A stretch of 64,000 nt of DNA from Pseudahrensia aquimaris (GTDB lineage Bacteria > Pseudomonadota > Alphaproteobacteria > Rhizobiales > Rhizobiaceae). The stretch is taken from NCBI RefSeq assembly GCF_042676045.1, contig NZ_JBHTJV010000005.1, positions 62,001 to 126,000 of the forward strand, in the 5' to 3' direction. A program made the translations under genes and the position numbers. The notes beneath the pieces were generated by a model that ran no database searches, was not told where the DNA came from, and was given only the letters and a program-made list of their open reading frames with translations. Below are positions 1 to 8,617 of the stretch, piece by piece. How positions within the stretch are numbered: the stretch's first letter is position 1; every line of letters begins with the position of its first letter.

Positions 1-1
1 C

Positions 2-3000
2 AAAGATGCCGCAATCGAAGGCATCCGTCAGATCATGGGCGTTCCGTCAGGCGCGCCGATTCCCGGCGATCAGGTTGGCGCGGTAAAGATGGGCACAACC
101 GTCGCCACCAACGCTTTGCTGGAACGCAAAGGCGACGCGACCGCCCTGCTCATTTCCAAAGGCTTCGGCGACATGCTGCGCATTGGCTATCAGGCACGGC
201 CCGATATTTTCGCCAAGCAGATCATCAAGCCCGAACAACTCTACCTCGACAGCTACGAGATTTCAGAGCGCGTGCTGCAAGACGGCACCGTGGAATTGGA
301 ATTGGACGAGGAACAAGTCCGCTCAACGCTTAAAGACATCAAAGCCACTGGCATCGAGGCCATAGCCATCGTCTTCATGCATGCGTGGAAATTCCCTGCG
401 CACGAACAACGCGCCGCTGCCATTGCCCGCGAAATCGGCTTTGGCCAAGTCTCCGTCAGCCATGAAGTTTCTGCCCTCGCTAAAATCGTCGGACGCGGCG
501 ATACAACCGTTGTCGACGCCTACCTCTCCCCCATCCTGTCGCGCTACGTGCAGCAAGTGTCCAGCGAATTGGGCGAAGACGGTGCGGGCAACAAACCTCG
601 CCTGATGTTCATGCAATCCTCCGGCGGCCTTACGGCAGCGGACCTTTTCGCCGGCAAAGACGCCATCCTTTCCGGCCCCGCGGGCGGTGTGGTGGGCGCG
701 GTGGAAACGTCCGCTCTGGCAGGTCACCACAAAGTCATCGGCTTCGACATGGGCGGCACGTCAACAGACGTCTCCCACTATGACGGCGAATACGAACGCG
801 CGTTCGAGACCGAAGTGGCAGGCGTTCGAATGCGTGCGCCGATGATGCGCATACACACGGTCGCCGCTGGCGGCGGCTCGATCCTGTTTTACGAAGACGG
901 ACGCTTCCGCGTTGGCCCGGAATCCGCTGGTGCCAACCCCGGCCCCGCGGCCTACCGCCGTGGTGGACCGCTGGCAGTCACCGATGCAAATGTCATGGTC
1001 GGCAAATTGAAGGCGGAAAACTTCCCTGCCATATTCGGCCCCAACCAGAACGAGCAGCTCGACACCGAAGTCGTGCGCAAGAAATTCACCGCTTTGGCGG
1101 AGGAAATCGGTAAAGGCCAAACGCCGGAAGAAGTGGCCGACGGTTTCCTGCGTATTGCGGTGGAAAACATGGCCAACGCCATCAAGAAAATTTCGGTCCA
1201 GCGCGGCTATGATGTGACAGAATACGCGCTCACCTGTTTCGGCGGCGCGGGCGGGCAGCATGCTTGTGCGGTGGCGGATAATCTCGGCATGGAAACGGTC
1301 GTCATCCATCCCTTCTCCGGCATCTTGTCCGCTTACGGCATGGGCTTGGCCGATATCCGCGCCAGCCGCTCCCAAGCCATTATCCAACCGCTCGACGCAG
1401 ACGGTTTGGCGAAGATTGAATCGCTGGAATCTCAACTCGCCAAAGACGTGGCCAACGAAGTCGAAGGCCAAGGCGTGCCTCTATCCGAAATCGACGTCAT
1501 CACCCGCGTTCACCTGCGCTATGATGGCACCGACACGCCCATTGTGGTGACGCGTGGCACGGAAGCGGAAATGCGCGAGGCCTTTGCCGCCTCTCACAAA
1601 AAGCAATTCGGCTTCACCTTCGACAAACCGCTCATCATCGAAGCGCTGGAACTTGAGGCTGTCGGTGGCGGTGCAAAGGTGACCGAGCCGGAAGCGACGC
1701 TCGACGAAATCGAGCGCTCCGCCTCCCACAAGACGCCGATCTTCACATCCGGCCAAAGTGTGGAAGCTGGCGTGTTCAGCCGCCGCGACCTCGCGCCCGG
1801 CAACCGCATTCTCGGACCCGCTCTGATCATCGAGGACCACCAAACCATCGTCGTTGAACCGGGCTGGGAAGCGGCGATCAACGCCCGCGACCACATCATC
1901 CTCACCCGCATCACGCCCCTGCCCCGCATGGCGGCTATCGGCACGGGCGCGGATGGCGAAGGGGCAGACCCCGTGCTGCTGGAAGTGTTCAACAACTTGT
2001 TCATGTCGATTGCCGAACAGATGGGCGTGACGCTGCAAAACACATCTTCTTCGGTGAACATGAAAGAGCGCCTCGATTTCTCCTGCGCGGTTTTCAACGC
2101 CGAGGGCCAACTCGTCGCCAATGCCCCGCACATGCCGGTGCATCTGGGCTCGATGGACCGCTCGGTCGAAACCATCATTGAACTCAACGAAGGCAACATG
2201 AAACCGGGTGACGTGTTCATGCTCAACGCGCCATACAACGGCGGCACGCATTTACCGGATATTACGGTCGTCACACCCGTTTTCGACAACGACGACAAGG
2301 AAATCATCTTCTACGTCGCATCGCGTGGTCACCATGCGGACGTTGGCGGCCTCGCCCCCGGCTCCGCCACGCCTCTGGCGACCCATGTGGACGAAGAGGG
2401 TGTGTTAATCGACAATTTCAAGATCGTCGATCAGGGTCGCTTTTTGGAAGACGAGGCCTTCCATGTCCTCACCGACCACAAATATCCCTGCCGCAATCCG
2501 CAGGAAAATCTGGCCGACCTGCGCGCCCAAGTTGCTGCCAACGAGCGCGGCATTATGGAGTTGCGCAAGATGGTCGATCACTTCGGCCAGGACATCGTGG
2601 ATGCCTACATGATCCACGTTCAGGACAATGCCGAGGAAAGCGTGCGCCGCGTCATCGACCGCCTGTCTGATTGCTCCCACACCTACACGACCGACAACGA
2701 CCAGCAGATCGTGGTCAACATCACAGTCGACCGCGAAAAGCGGGAGGCAACGGTTGATTTCACTGGCACATCGGACGTGAAGAAAAACAACTTCAACGCA
2801 CCCTTCCCTGTCACCCGTGCGGCGGTGCTCTACGTTTTCCGCATCATGGTGGAAAACAACATTCCCATGAACGCGGGCTGCCTGAAGCCCATCAACATCA
2901 TCGTGCCGGACGGCTGCATGTTGAAACCGCAATATCCCGCAGCCGTGATCGCGGGCAACACCGAGACGTCCCAACACGTCACCAACTGCCTGCTCATGGC

Positions 3001-3511
3001 GCTTGGCTGCATGGCGGAGGCCCAAGGCACGATGAACAATCTGACCTACGGCAATGCGCGGTATCAGAACTACGAGACGATATGCTCCGGCACGCCCGCT
3101 GGCATCATGAACGACGGCACAGCCTTCCCCGGCGCCCATGCCGTCCATGTCCACATGACCAACACGCGGCTAACGGACCCCGAAATTCTGGAAATGCGCT
3201 ATCCCGTCGTGGTCGAAGAATTTTCAATCCGCAAAGACTCCGGTGGGCGCGGCGCCTACAACGGCGGCGACGGTGTTCGCCGAACCCTACGCTTCACCGA
3301 AGACATGACCTGCGCCATTCTAGGCTCCCACCGCCTCCGCCCGCCGTCAGGATTGAACGGCGGCGGAAACGGCGAGGTTGGGCGTGTTGAGGTGCGGCGC
3401 ACGGGCGGTGAGATCGAAGTGCTCCAGCCATGCGATCAAACCGAAATAGCGGCAGGCGAGGCTGTGACGGTTATTACGCCGACGTCTGGTGGTTATGGGA
3501 AGGCGACATGA
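2..3511 (+). CDS. 5-oxoprolinase / hydantoinase A-B fusion, 5' truncated by window edge
   Basis: ATP-dependent opening of a cyclic amide (5-oxoproline, hydantoin or similar) in the cytoplasm. The frame is open from base 2, so the true start lies upstream; about 1169 residues are visible of a family usually near 1200-1300. HyuA part: GPAGGVVGAVE and the ASKHA phosphate-binding motif GFDMGGTSTDVS near visible residue 245. HyuB part starts near residue 656 (LLEVFNNLFMSIAEQMG) and runs to the end with the conserved RKDSGGRGAYNGGDG segment. Fused A-B architecture is that of eukaryotic OPLAH and bacterial homologues. The stop overlaps the next ATG by 4 nt (ATGA). Substrate cannot be told from sequence. 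Confidence 0.93.
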   Translation, partial: KDAAIEGIRQIMGVPSGAPIPGDQVGAVKMGTTVATNALLERKGDATALLISKGFGDMLRIGYQARPDIFAKQIIKPEQLYLDSYEISERVLQDGTVELELDEEQVRSTLKDIKATGIEAIAIVFMHAWKFPAHEQRAAAIAREIGFGQVSVSHEVSALAKIVGRGDTTVVDAYLSPILSRYVQQVSSELGEDGAGNKPRLMFMQSSGGLTAADLFAGKDAILSGPAGGVVGAVETSALAGHHKVIGFDMGGTSTDVSHYDGEYERAFETEVAGVRMRAPMMRIHTVAAGGGSILFYEDGRFRVGPESAGANPGPAAYRRGGPLAVTDANVMVGKLKAENFPAIFGPNQNEQLDTEVVRKKFTALAEEIGKGQTPEEVADGFLRIAVENMANAIKKISVQRGYDVTEYALTCFGGAGGQHACAVADNLGMETVVIHPFSGILSAYGMGLADIRASRSQAIIQPLDADGLAKIESLESQLAKDVANEVEGQGVPLSEIDVITRVHLRYDGTDTPIVVTRGTEAEMREAFAASHKKQFGFTFDKPLIIEALELEAVGGGAKVTEPEATLDEIERSASHKTPIFTSGQSVEAGVFSRRDLAPGNRILGPALIIEDHQTIVVEPGWEAAINARDHIILTRITPLPRMAAIGTGADGEGADPVLLEVFNNLFMSIAEQMGVTLQNTSSSVNMKERLDFSCAVFNAEGQLVANAPHMPVHLGSMDRSVETIIELNEGNMKPGDVFMLNAPYNGGTHLPDITVVTPVFDNDDKEIIFYVASRGHHADVGGLAPGSATPLATHVDEEGVLIDNFKIVDQGRFLEDEAFHVLTDHKYPCRNPQENLADLRAQVAANERGIMELRKMVDHFGQDIVDAYMIHVQDNAEESVRRVIDRLSDCSHTYTTDNDQQIVVNITVDREKREATVDFTGTSDVKKNNFNAPFPVTRAAVLYVFRIMVENNIPMNAGCLKPINIIVPDGCMLKPQYPAAVIAGNTETSQHVTNCLLMALGCMAEAQGTMNNLTYGNARYQNYETICSGTPAGIMNDGTAFPGAHAVHVHMTNTRLTDPEILEMRYPVVVEEFSIRKDSGGRGAYNGGDGVRRTLRFTEDMTCAILGSHRLRPPSGLNGGGNGEVGRVEVRRTGGEIEVLQPCDQTEIAAGEAVTVITPTSGGYGKAT

Positions 3512-4503
3512 TTTTTCCCGCCGATTGCGCACATATAATTCTCGGCTTTAGCGCCGCAATGTCGGTTCGCAACGCTTTTTCGATCCCCAGACAAGACACG
3601 ATATCCGCCGAATTTACGCTTCATGAAGGAGCGCCCGGGCAATCAACGCTGCTATCAGACTGGTTCGCCGAGCGGACCCGATGGCAGAACGCCAACTTTT
3701 CCAATGCACCGGAAATTGGCTCGCGTGCTCCCGCACACGAGTTTGAAATTCTGACCAATGTGGAAAGACTGAAGACTGCAGAAACAATAGTTCTGTGGCT
3801 GGACCGCTTTCTAGATACCCAGATCGTTGCTTGCTTCGTGGCAAGTTTGGTAGAGACCGGCCAACTAGCAGCAACTCAAGTTTATCAGATTCAATACGGG
3901 TCCATAGCTGGTCATAATGTCTCCATTCCTACGCTTAGGGAAAGAGAACTGCTCAGCTACAAAACAACACTGGAACACGTATCACTTGAACTCTCTCAGC
4001 GTCGCGGGGAGTTTTGGCAGCGGTACGTTGCTGCACAAAATGCAGAGCAACTCGCCCATCTGATAAAACACCCGAACATTTCAACCGTTGCAGACTTGGC
4101 GATCCACTCGCTGATGAAGCGCTTTCCTAGCGCGTCGAACGGACTGACCCAGTGGGATACAGAACTGTTAATCTCGGCTTTGAACCACCAACCCAACACC
4201 GCCCGTATAATGGCGCATATGCTCGGTGATTTTGTGTTCAACCAACCTGATCAACGCAACGATCTGATATTGCATCATCGCATGATGCAGATGAGCGACC
4301 ATTTAAAAGGTCCGCCCGTCTTTGAGTTCGTTGGCGACCCCGCTGCAATCCGCAGCCACACTACCCACTGCCTGCCTTTGGCCGAAGAAATTCTCTCAGG
4401 CAAAAAGAACTACCTACAGGTCCGCAATGACTACCCTGAAATCGCCAACGTTCGAATGTCGAAGGACAACATCTTTTTCCGCGAGGAATTTGATAAGCTT
4501 TGA
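3508..4503 (+). CDS. hypothetical protein resembling DUF1835 family
   Basis: A 331-residue protein of unknown function. The start at 3508 overlaps the preceding stop (ATGA) and follows GGGAAGG; it keeps the N-terminal HIILGFSAA segment, which resembles the HI-x-x-G-x-SAA opening of DUF1835 proteins, later followed by ETIVLWLDRFLDTQ and a REREL segment as in that family. An alternative ATG at 3559 would remove this segment. No signal peptide or membrane helix. Base composition is visibly lower in GC than in the neighbouring hydantoinase, hinting at acquisition. The DUF1835 match is by eye only. Confidence 0.6.
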   Translation: MIFPADCAHIILGFSAAMSVRNAFSIPRQDTISAEFTLHEGAPGQSTLLSDWFAERTRWQNANFSNAPEIGSRAPAHEFEILTNVERLKTAETIVLWLDRFLDTQIVACFVASLVETGQLAATQVYQIQYGSIAGHNVSIPTLRERELLSYKTTLEHVSLELSQRRGEFWQRYVAAQNAEQLAHLIKHPNISTVADLAIHSLMKRFPSASNGLTQWDTELLISALNHQPNTARIMAHMLGDFVFNQPDQRNDLILHHRMMQMSDHLKGPPVFEFVGDPAAIRSHTTHCLPLAEEILSGKKNYLQVRNDYPEIANVRMSKDNIFFREEFDKL

Positions 4504-4745
4504 ATTGGACATGCCCCAATCCGCTTGCATCGAAGCATTCTCCATCCGCAAAATCGCAGCTCAGTCTGGGCAACAGTATTAACAATCTCGCAACCGAGGC
4601 TAGCTAAGTATATCCCAAAATAAATTGGTGAATACTGCATCAGATTCGCGAAAAAACACAGGCTATCAGCAAGAATAAGCCTGCGGTTAAGCAAAACCAC
4701 TCCAGTGACGATGGCAATTGGGGCCTTATAATTGCCATAAGCGCT

Positions 4746-5336
4746 TTGTTGGTGCTGACGCCGGTTTTGACAATTGGCTTGATGGCAGCGCCCTCCTTAG
4801 ACCTCGGTTTCGGTCAAACAGAAGAAGCTGCGACCACCGACGCGATTGAAGCCGTAACGCAGAAAATGTTGGCGGCCATCGACGGCAACAAAGAAGCCGA
4901 GACACGGCGGGAAGATGCAAAAAACGCCATTTTAGGTATGGCAGAAACCAAAGGCATTTCGGAGAGGGATCGGAAGCTTCACATGCAGGGAGCAGCGGTT
5001 CAAAATCACCCCTTGATGCGCATGATGGAGAAGAAAAAGCAGAATATGCCGAGCGTGAAGCGCCAACACATTCTGAAAGAGGTTGGAACGCACACAGAAG
5101 TCGACCTGAAACGCTTTGAGCGCAAGCTAAATAGTAATGTCAAAAGCGGCACACCAGCGAGCGAAGCAGATGCGCAGCAAGTCAACCACATGCAGGCTTC
5201 GATCGGATGTCAGCGCATAATTGCGGATTTTGAGAAACGCATGGATGAAGCTAATGAACGCAACGCGGAGCTGGAAAAGAAGAACAGGCGATGGGCGGAA
5301 CAGGGCTTGGTTGGCAACAAAATCGGCGAAAACTGA
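4746..5336 (+). CDS. hypothetical membrane-anchored coiled-coil protein, start uncertain
   Basis: The reading frame encodes a membrane helix followed by a long charged helical region rich in K, E, R and N (for example ERNAELEKKNRRW), likely coiled coil. No in-frame ATG precedes the body: TTG at 4746 is the first usual start, but it would cut the helix (LIIAISALLVLTPVLTIGLM), whose coding frame is open back to 4632 and contains only CTG, ATA and ATT candidates. Either a rare start is used or the 5' end has decayed. The gene is AT-richer than its neighbours, like the DUF1835-like gene before it. Function not recognised. Confidence 0.5.
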   Translation: MLVLTPVLTIGLMAAPSLDLGFGQTEEAATTDAIEAVTQKMLAAIDGNKEAETRREDAKNAILGMAETKGISERDRKLHMQGAAVQNHPLMRMMEKKKQNMPSVKRQHILKEVGTHTEVDLKRFERKLNSNVKSGTPASEADAQQVNHMQASIGCQRIIADFEKRMDEANERNAELEKKNRRWAEQGLVGNKIGEN

Positions 5337-5354
5337 GCGCCCACAGGGCACCTC

Positions 5355-6113
5355 CTAGATAGACCCAGCTTCCACAAAGAAATTGGCCGCAGAGCACATC
5401 GCGGCATCGTCGCTTGTCAGAAACACCACCATCCGTGCCACATAGACCGGGTCGATCAAATCCGGCAGGCACTGGTTGGCGCGATGGGCTTCTATGGCTT
5501 CTTCCGTCACCCAGAGTTCTTTCTGCCGATCGGTCATAATCCAGCCCGGCACGACGCAGTTCACCCGGATGCGGTTTGGGCCCAGTTCTTTCGCCATTGA
5601 GCGCGTCAGCCCGTGGACCGCCGACTTCGCAGTTGTGTAGGCGGGCATCCCCGTGCCCTTTTCCCACCACGAGTTCGATCCCAAGTTCACAATCGAGCCG
5701 CCGCCCGCCTCGATCATTTTCGGCGCGACGGATTGAATGGCAAAGAACATGTGGCGCAGGTTCGTTGCCTGCCGTTCGTCCCAATATTCCGGCGTAACGC
5801 TTTCCCATGAATGGCGATCATCCCGCGCCGCGTTGTTGACCAGCGCCCAAGGCGTTCCAAATTTTTCCATTAGAACGGCAAAGCCCGCCTGCATCGCGGG
5901 AATGTCCCGCAGATCACACACCGCATGCGCAACGCTCTCGCCCAGCTCCGCGCACAGCGCTTCGGAAGCCGCTGCGTCCATATCAAGAAAGCCCACCTTG
6001 CAGCCCTGTTCGGCAAAGGCGCGCACCGTGTCTGCACCGATGCCAGACGCCCCGCCTGTGATTAAGACGGTCTTGCCCGAAAGGCTTGGATAGGTGGCGA
6101 ATTGTGGTGACAT
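5355..6113 (-). CDS. SDR family NAD(P)-dependent oxidoreductase
   Basis: A 252-residue classical short-chain dehydrogenase. Seen: cofactor loop TGGASGIG near the N terminus, NNA motif (LVNNAARDD), catalytic YTTAK with a preceding NLGSNS serine segment, and a substrate-loop VVPGWIMTD. The start at 6113 is chosen because AAGGA lies 7-8 nt upstream; the open frame continues upstream without a ribosome site. The gene diverges from a 3-hydroxyisobutyrate-dehydrogenase-like gene across a 130-nt region holding a palindrome, so the two may be co-regulated. Substrate unknown. Confidence 0.9.
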   Translation of the reverse strand: MSPQFATYPSLSGKTVLITGGASGIGADTVRAFAEQGCKVGFLDMDAAASEALCAELGESVAHAVCDLRDIPAMQAGFAVLMEKFGTPWALVNNAARDDRHSWESVTPEYWDERQATNLRHMFFAIQSVAPKMIEAGGGSIVNLGSNSWWEKGTGMPAYTTAKSAVHGLTRSMAKELGPNRIRVNCVVPGWIMTDRQKELWVTEEAIEAHRANQCLPDLIDPVYVARMVVFLTSDDAAMCSAANFFVEAGSI

Positions 6114-6206
6114 TGGAAAATCCTTCAAACGGGTGAGAACCGCACTTTGGCCCACCACGCACAGCTTTTCCATCGTCCTGCGCTTGTATCCACCCCTCAC
6201 TGGCGG

Positions 6207-6224
6207 CACTTTGCGGCCAAAGTG
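6207..6224. promoter_or_regulatory. palindrome in divergent intergenic region
   Basis: CACTTTG-CGGC-CAAAGTG, a perfect 7-bp inverted repeat with a 4-nt spacer, lies between two divergent dehydrogenase genes, 19 nt before the ATG at 6244. A further half-site CACTTTG occurs at 6143-6149. It may be an operator for a dimeric repressor; no regulator gene is adjacent in the window. Confidence 0.4.
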
Positions 6225-6243
6225 ACCTGCAGGATTTAAACCC

Positions 6244-7167
6244 ATGACAAAAGAAACAATCGGCTTTATCGGCGTCGGCCTTATGGGCCATGGCATGGCC
6301 GCCAACATTCTGGCGAAGGGCTACCCCCTCCACATCATCGCCCACCGCAACCGCACACCTGTCGATGATTTGGTGTCAAAGGGCGCAGTGGAAGCGCAAA
6401 GCCTCACCGATCTCGCAAGCGCCTGCACTATCATCCACATCTGCGCCCCAGGCTCGCCACAGGTGGAAGCCATCGTGGGCGAAATGCTGCCAGCGCTCGC
6501 CAGCGGCAGCGTCATCATCGATTGCTCGACTTCTGATCCGACCTCCACGGAAAAACTTGCCACCATGCTGGAGGCAAGAGGCATTGCGCTCGCTGATGCA
6601 CCGCTCGGTGGCACGCCAGTCCAAGCCGAAGCGGGTGAACTTTCCGCCATGGTCGGCGCGAGCGATGAGACCTTCGCTCGCATTGCACCCATCATCGACA
6701 CCTGGGCGGCAACGGTCGTTCACCTCGGCCCCACGGGCGACGGCCACAAGATGAAGTTGTTGAATAATTTCCTGTCGCTCGGCTATGGCGCAATCTACGC
6801 GGAGGCGCTCGCGCTGGGTAACAAGGTTGGCATCACGCCAGACAAATTCGACAAGGTTATCCGCGGCAGCCGGATGGATTGCGGCTTCTACCAAACCTTC
6901 ATGGGCTACACGATGGAGGGCAACCGCGAGGCGCACAAGTTCACGCTCAGCAACGCATTTAAAGACCTGCGCTATCTTGAAGCCATGGCAAATGACGCAA
7001 CCGTACCCAACCCCGTTGGCAATGCTGTGAAAGCCAGCTTTGGCCGCGCATTGGCAATGGGAGGTAACGGGCCAGAGGACTACGTACCCCATTTGGTAGA
7101 CTTCGTGGGCCGCGCCTGCGGAACTGATCTCGTAAAAGGAATTCCACACAACGAAAAAAAGGGTTGA
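6244..7167 (+). CDS. 3-hydroxyisobutyrate dehydrogenase family oxidoreductase
   Basis: A 307-residue beta-hydroxyacid dehydrogenase that oxidises or reduces a small 2- or 3-hydroxyacid with NAD(P). Seen: Rossmann motif GFIGVGLMGHGMA at residues 7-19, a substrate-binding segment DAPLGGTPVQA near 118-128 (the family's DAPVSGG-like site), and catalytic lysine K171 in GDGHKMKLLNN. The length is normal for the family. Related members act on 3-hydroxyisobutyrate, tartronate semialdehyde or 4-hydroxybutyrate semialdehyde; sequence alone does not separate these. Divergent from the SDR gene. Confidence 0.92.
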   Translation: MTKETIGFIGVGLMGHGMAANILAKGYPLHIIAHRNRTPVDDLVSKGAVEAQSLTDLASACTIIHICAPGSPQVEAIVGEMLPALASGSVIIDCSTSDPTSTEKLATMLEARGIALADAPLGGTPVQAEAGELSAMVGASDETFARIAPIIDTWAATVVHLGPTGDGHKMKLLNNFLSLGYGAIYAEALALGNKVGITPDKFDKVIRGSRMDCGFYQTFMGYTMEGNREAHKFTLSNAFKDLRYLEAMANDATVPNPVGNAVKASFGRALAMGGNGPEDYVPHLVDFVGRACGTDLVKGIPHNEKKG

Positions 7168-7220
7168 GCGGCCGCTTTACAATTCTTAACCGCACGCTCG
7201 AACAGTCGATACATGCGAGC

Positions 7221-7236
7221 TTCATGGTGCCTTCAT
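7221..7236 (+). promoter_or_regulatory. direct repeat TTCAT-N6-TTCAT upstream of Spy-like gene
   Basis: Two TTCAT pentamers with 11-nt period lie 25-40 nt before the Spy-like start. OmpR-family regulators bind such tandem repeats, and one is encoded directly downstream, so this could be its operator. Short motif; weak evidence. Confidence 0.25.
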
Positions 7237-7260
7237 CAACACCCCTTGATGGAGACAACA

Positions 7261-7860
7261 ATGAACACAGATACCCGCAGAATGACAATCATCGGCATCA
7301 CCGCTGCAGTCTTGATTGGTGGTTCTTTCACCGTCAACGCCATCGCTGACAGTCGCCCCTTTCAACATCTTAAACTAGCCGCCAGCGACACTTCAGCTTA
7401 CACGGGCTTCACCCACAGCGCATCATGGAGCGACGGCCGTAGAGGCGAAGGCCGTATGGGCAGTCGCTTTGCAAACATGAGCGATGAGGAAATCGAAAAA
7501 ATGGTCAACCGCGTGGTGCGCCACGCGGCCATTGAGATCGACGCAACCGACGAACAATCACAGAAGATCACAACGATCATTTCGGCAGTTGCCAAAGACA
7601 TGAAACCCCTGCGCCAGCGCTTCCGCGCAACCGGCAAGGAAATGCACGACCTCCTGCTTCAGCCGACAATCGACCGGGCAAAAATGCAGCAATTGCGCGC
7701 CCAGCGTTTCGCAGACGCTGATGCGATGAGCACAAAAATGGTCGATGCACTTGCAGACGTTGCCGAGGTTCTTACCCCCGAGCAGCGCTTGAAAGCCGAA
7801 GCCCGCATCGAAGAGTTTCGCGGAAAGCGCCGCTGGTTCCGCGGCTGGCACCGTGGCTAA
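7261..7860 (+). CDS. periplasmic CpxP/Spy-like LTXXQ protein
   Basis: A 199-residue exported helical protein of the CpxP/Spy/ZraP type, which in other bacteria act as periplasmic chaperones or metal-responsive adaptors. Start at 7261 has GGAG 6-7 nt upstream, followed by a signal peptide (TIIGITAAVLIGGSFTVNAIA). Seen: alpha-helical middle rich in charged residues and the C-terminal LTPEQRLKAEARIEEF, the LTxxQ signature, then a basic WFRGWHRG tail. Lies directly before an OmpR-type regulator and histidine kinase, the usual setting of CpxP-like feedback proteins. A terminator separates it from the regulator. Confidence 0.8.
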   Translation: MNTDTRRMTIIGITAAVLIGGSFTVNAIADSRPFQHLKLAASDTSAYTGFTHSASWSDGRRGEGRMGSRFANMSDEEIEKMVNRVVRHAAIEIDATDEQSQKITTIISAVAKDMKPLRQRFRATGKEMHDLLLQPTIDRAKMQQLRAQRFADADAMSTKMVDALADVAEVLTPEQRLKAEARIEEFRGKRRWFRGWHRG

Positions 7861-7873
7861 ACACACAATAAGA

Positions 7874-7904
7874 TCGGGGCAGCACGCCTGCCCCGACTTT
7901 TTTT
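7874..7904 (+). terminator. rho-independent terminator after Spy-like gene
   Basis: Perfect 9-bp GC-rich stem TCGGGGCAG / CTGCCCCGA with loop CACGC, followed by C and seven T. It sits between the Spy-like gene and the response regulator, so the regulator pair is either expressed from its own promoter or from read-through. Confidence 0.93.
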
Positions 7905-7927
7905 CAGTCTATTAATTTGGATAAATC

Positions 7928-8614
7928 ATGAATCCCCGCATCCTCATCATTGAAGACGACGACCGTCTCGCCGCCATGGTTTGCGACTACCTTGGTGATA
8001 ACGGCTTCGATTGCACCCAAGCCGGCACAGGTGTGCGTGGCATTGACCTTCAAACCGAAGAAGCCTTCGACGCCATCATTCTAGATTTGATGTTACCCGA
8101 TATCGACGGGCTGGAGGTCTGCCGCACGATCCGCGCCCATTCCCAAATTCCGATCCTGATGCTCACCGCCAAGGGTGACCCGATGGACCGTGTCGTTGGT
8201 TTGGAAATCGGTGCGGATGATTATCTGCCGAAGCCTTTTGAGCCGCGCGAATTGCTGGCCCGATTACGCGCCATTTTGCGACGCGGTCGCCCAGCGCAAA
8301 ACGCTTCACGCATGAGGTTCGGGCGGTTGGAGATCAACGAGGATTCCATGTCCGCAACACTGGACGATGAGAAATGCGATATCACCACACACCAGTTCAC
8401 CCTGCTCGCAATCTTAGCCAAAGCGCCGGGCCGCGTGCTCAGCCGTGATCAATTGATGGACCAGTTAAAGGGCATCGACTTCGATATTTTCGACCGCTCC
8501 ATTGATGTCCATATTTCGCGAATCCGCGCAGCTATTGAAGACGACCCCAAAAACCCAAAGCGCATTATTACCGTGCGCGGCGCGGGTTACGTTTTCGCCC
8601 GCGAGCAGGATTAA
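7928..8614 (+). CDS. OmpR-family response regulator
   Basis: A 228-residue two-component regulator. Receiver domain: acidic pair ED at 9-10, phospho-acceptor D53 in ILDLMLPDIDG, conserved LTAKGD and the lysine in LPKPFEPRELLARL. C-terminal winged helix: TLLAILAKAPGRVLSRDQL and VDVHISRIRAAI type recognition segment ending GAGYVFAREQD. Three bases separate its stop from the kinase ATG, so the two are surely co-transcribed. Resembles RstA/CpxR; partner is the kinase at 8618 and a likely target is the upstream Spy-like gene. Confidence 0.95.
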   Translation: MNPRILIIEDDDRLAAMVCDYLGDNGFDCTQAGTGVRGIDLQTEEAFDAIILDLMLPDIDGLEVCRTIRAHSQIPILMLTAKGDPMDRVVGLEIGADDYLPKPFEPRELLARLRAILRRGRPAQNASRMRFGRLEINEDSMSATLDDEKCDITTHQFTLLAILAKAPGRVLSRDQLMDQLKGIDFDIFDRSIDVHISRIRAAIEDDPKNPKRIITVRGAGYVFAREQD

Positions 8615-8617
8615 GAC

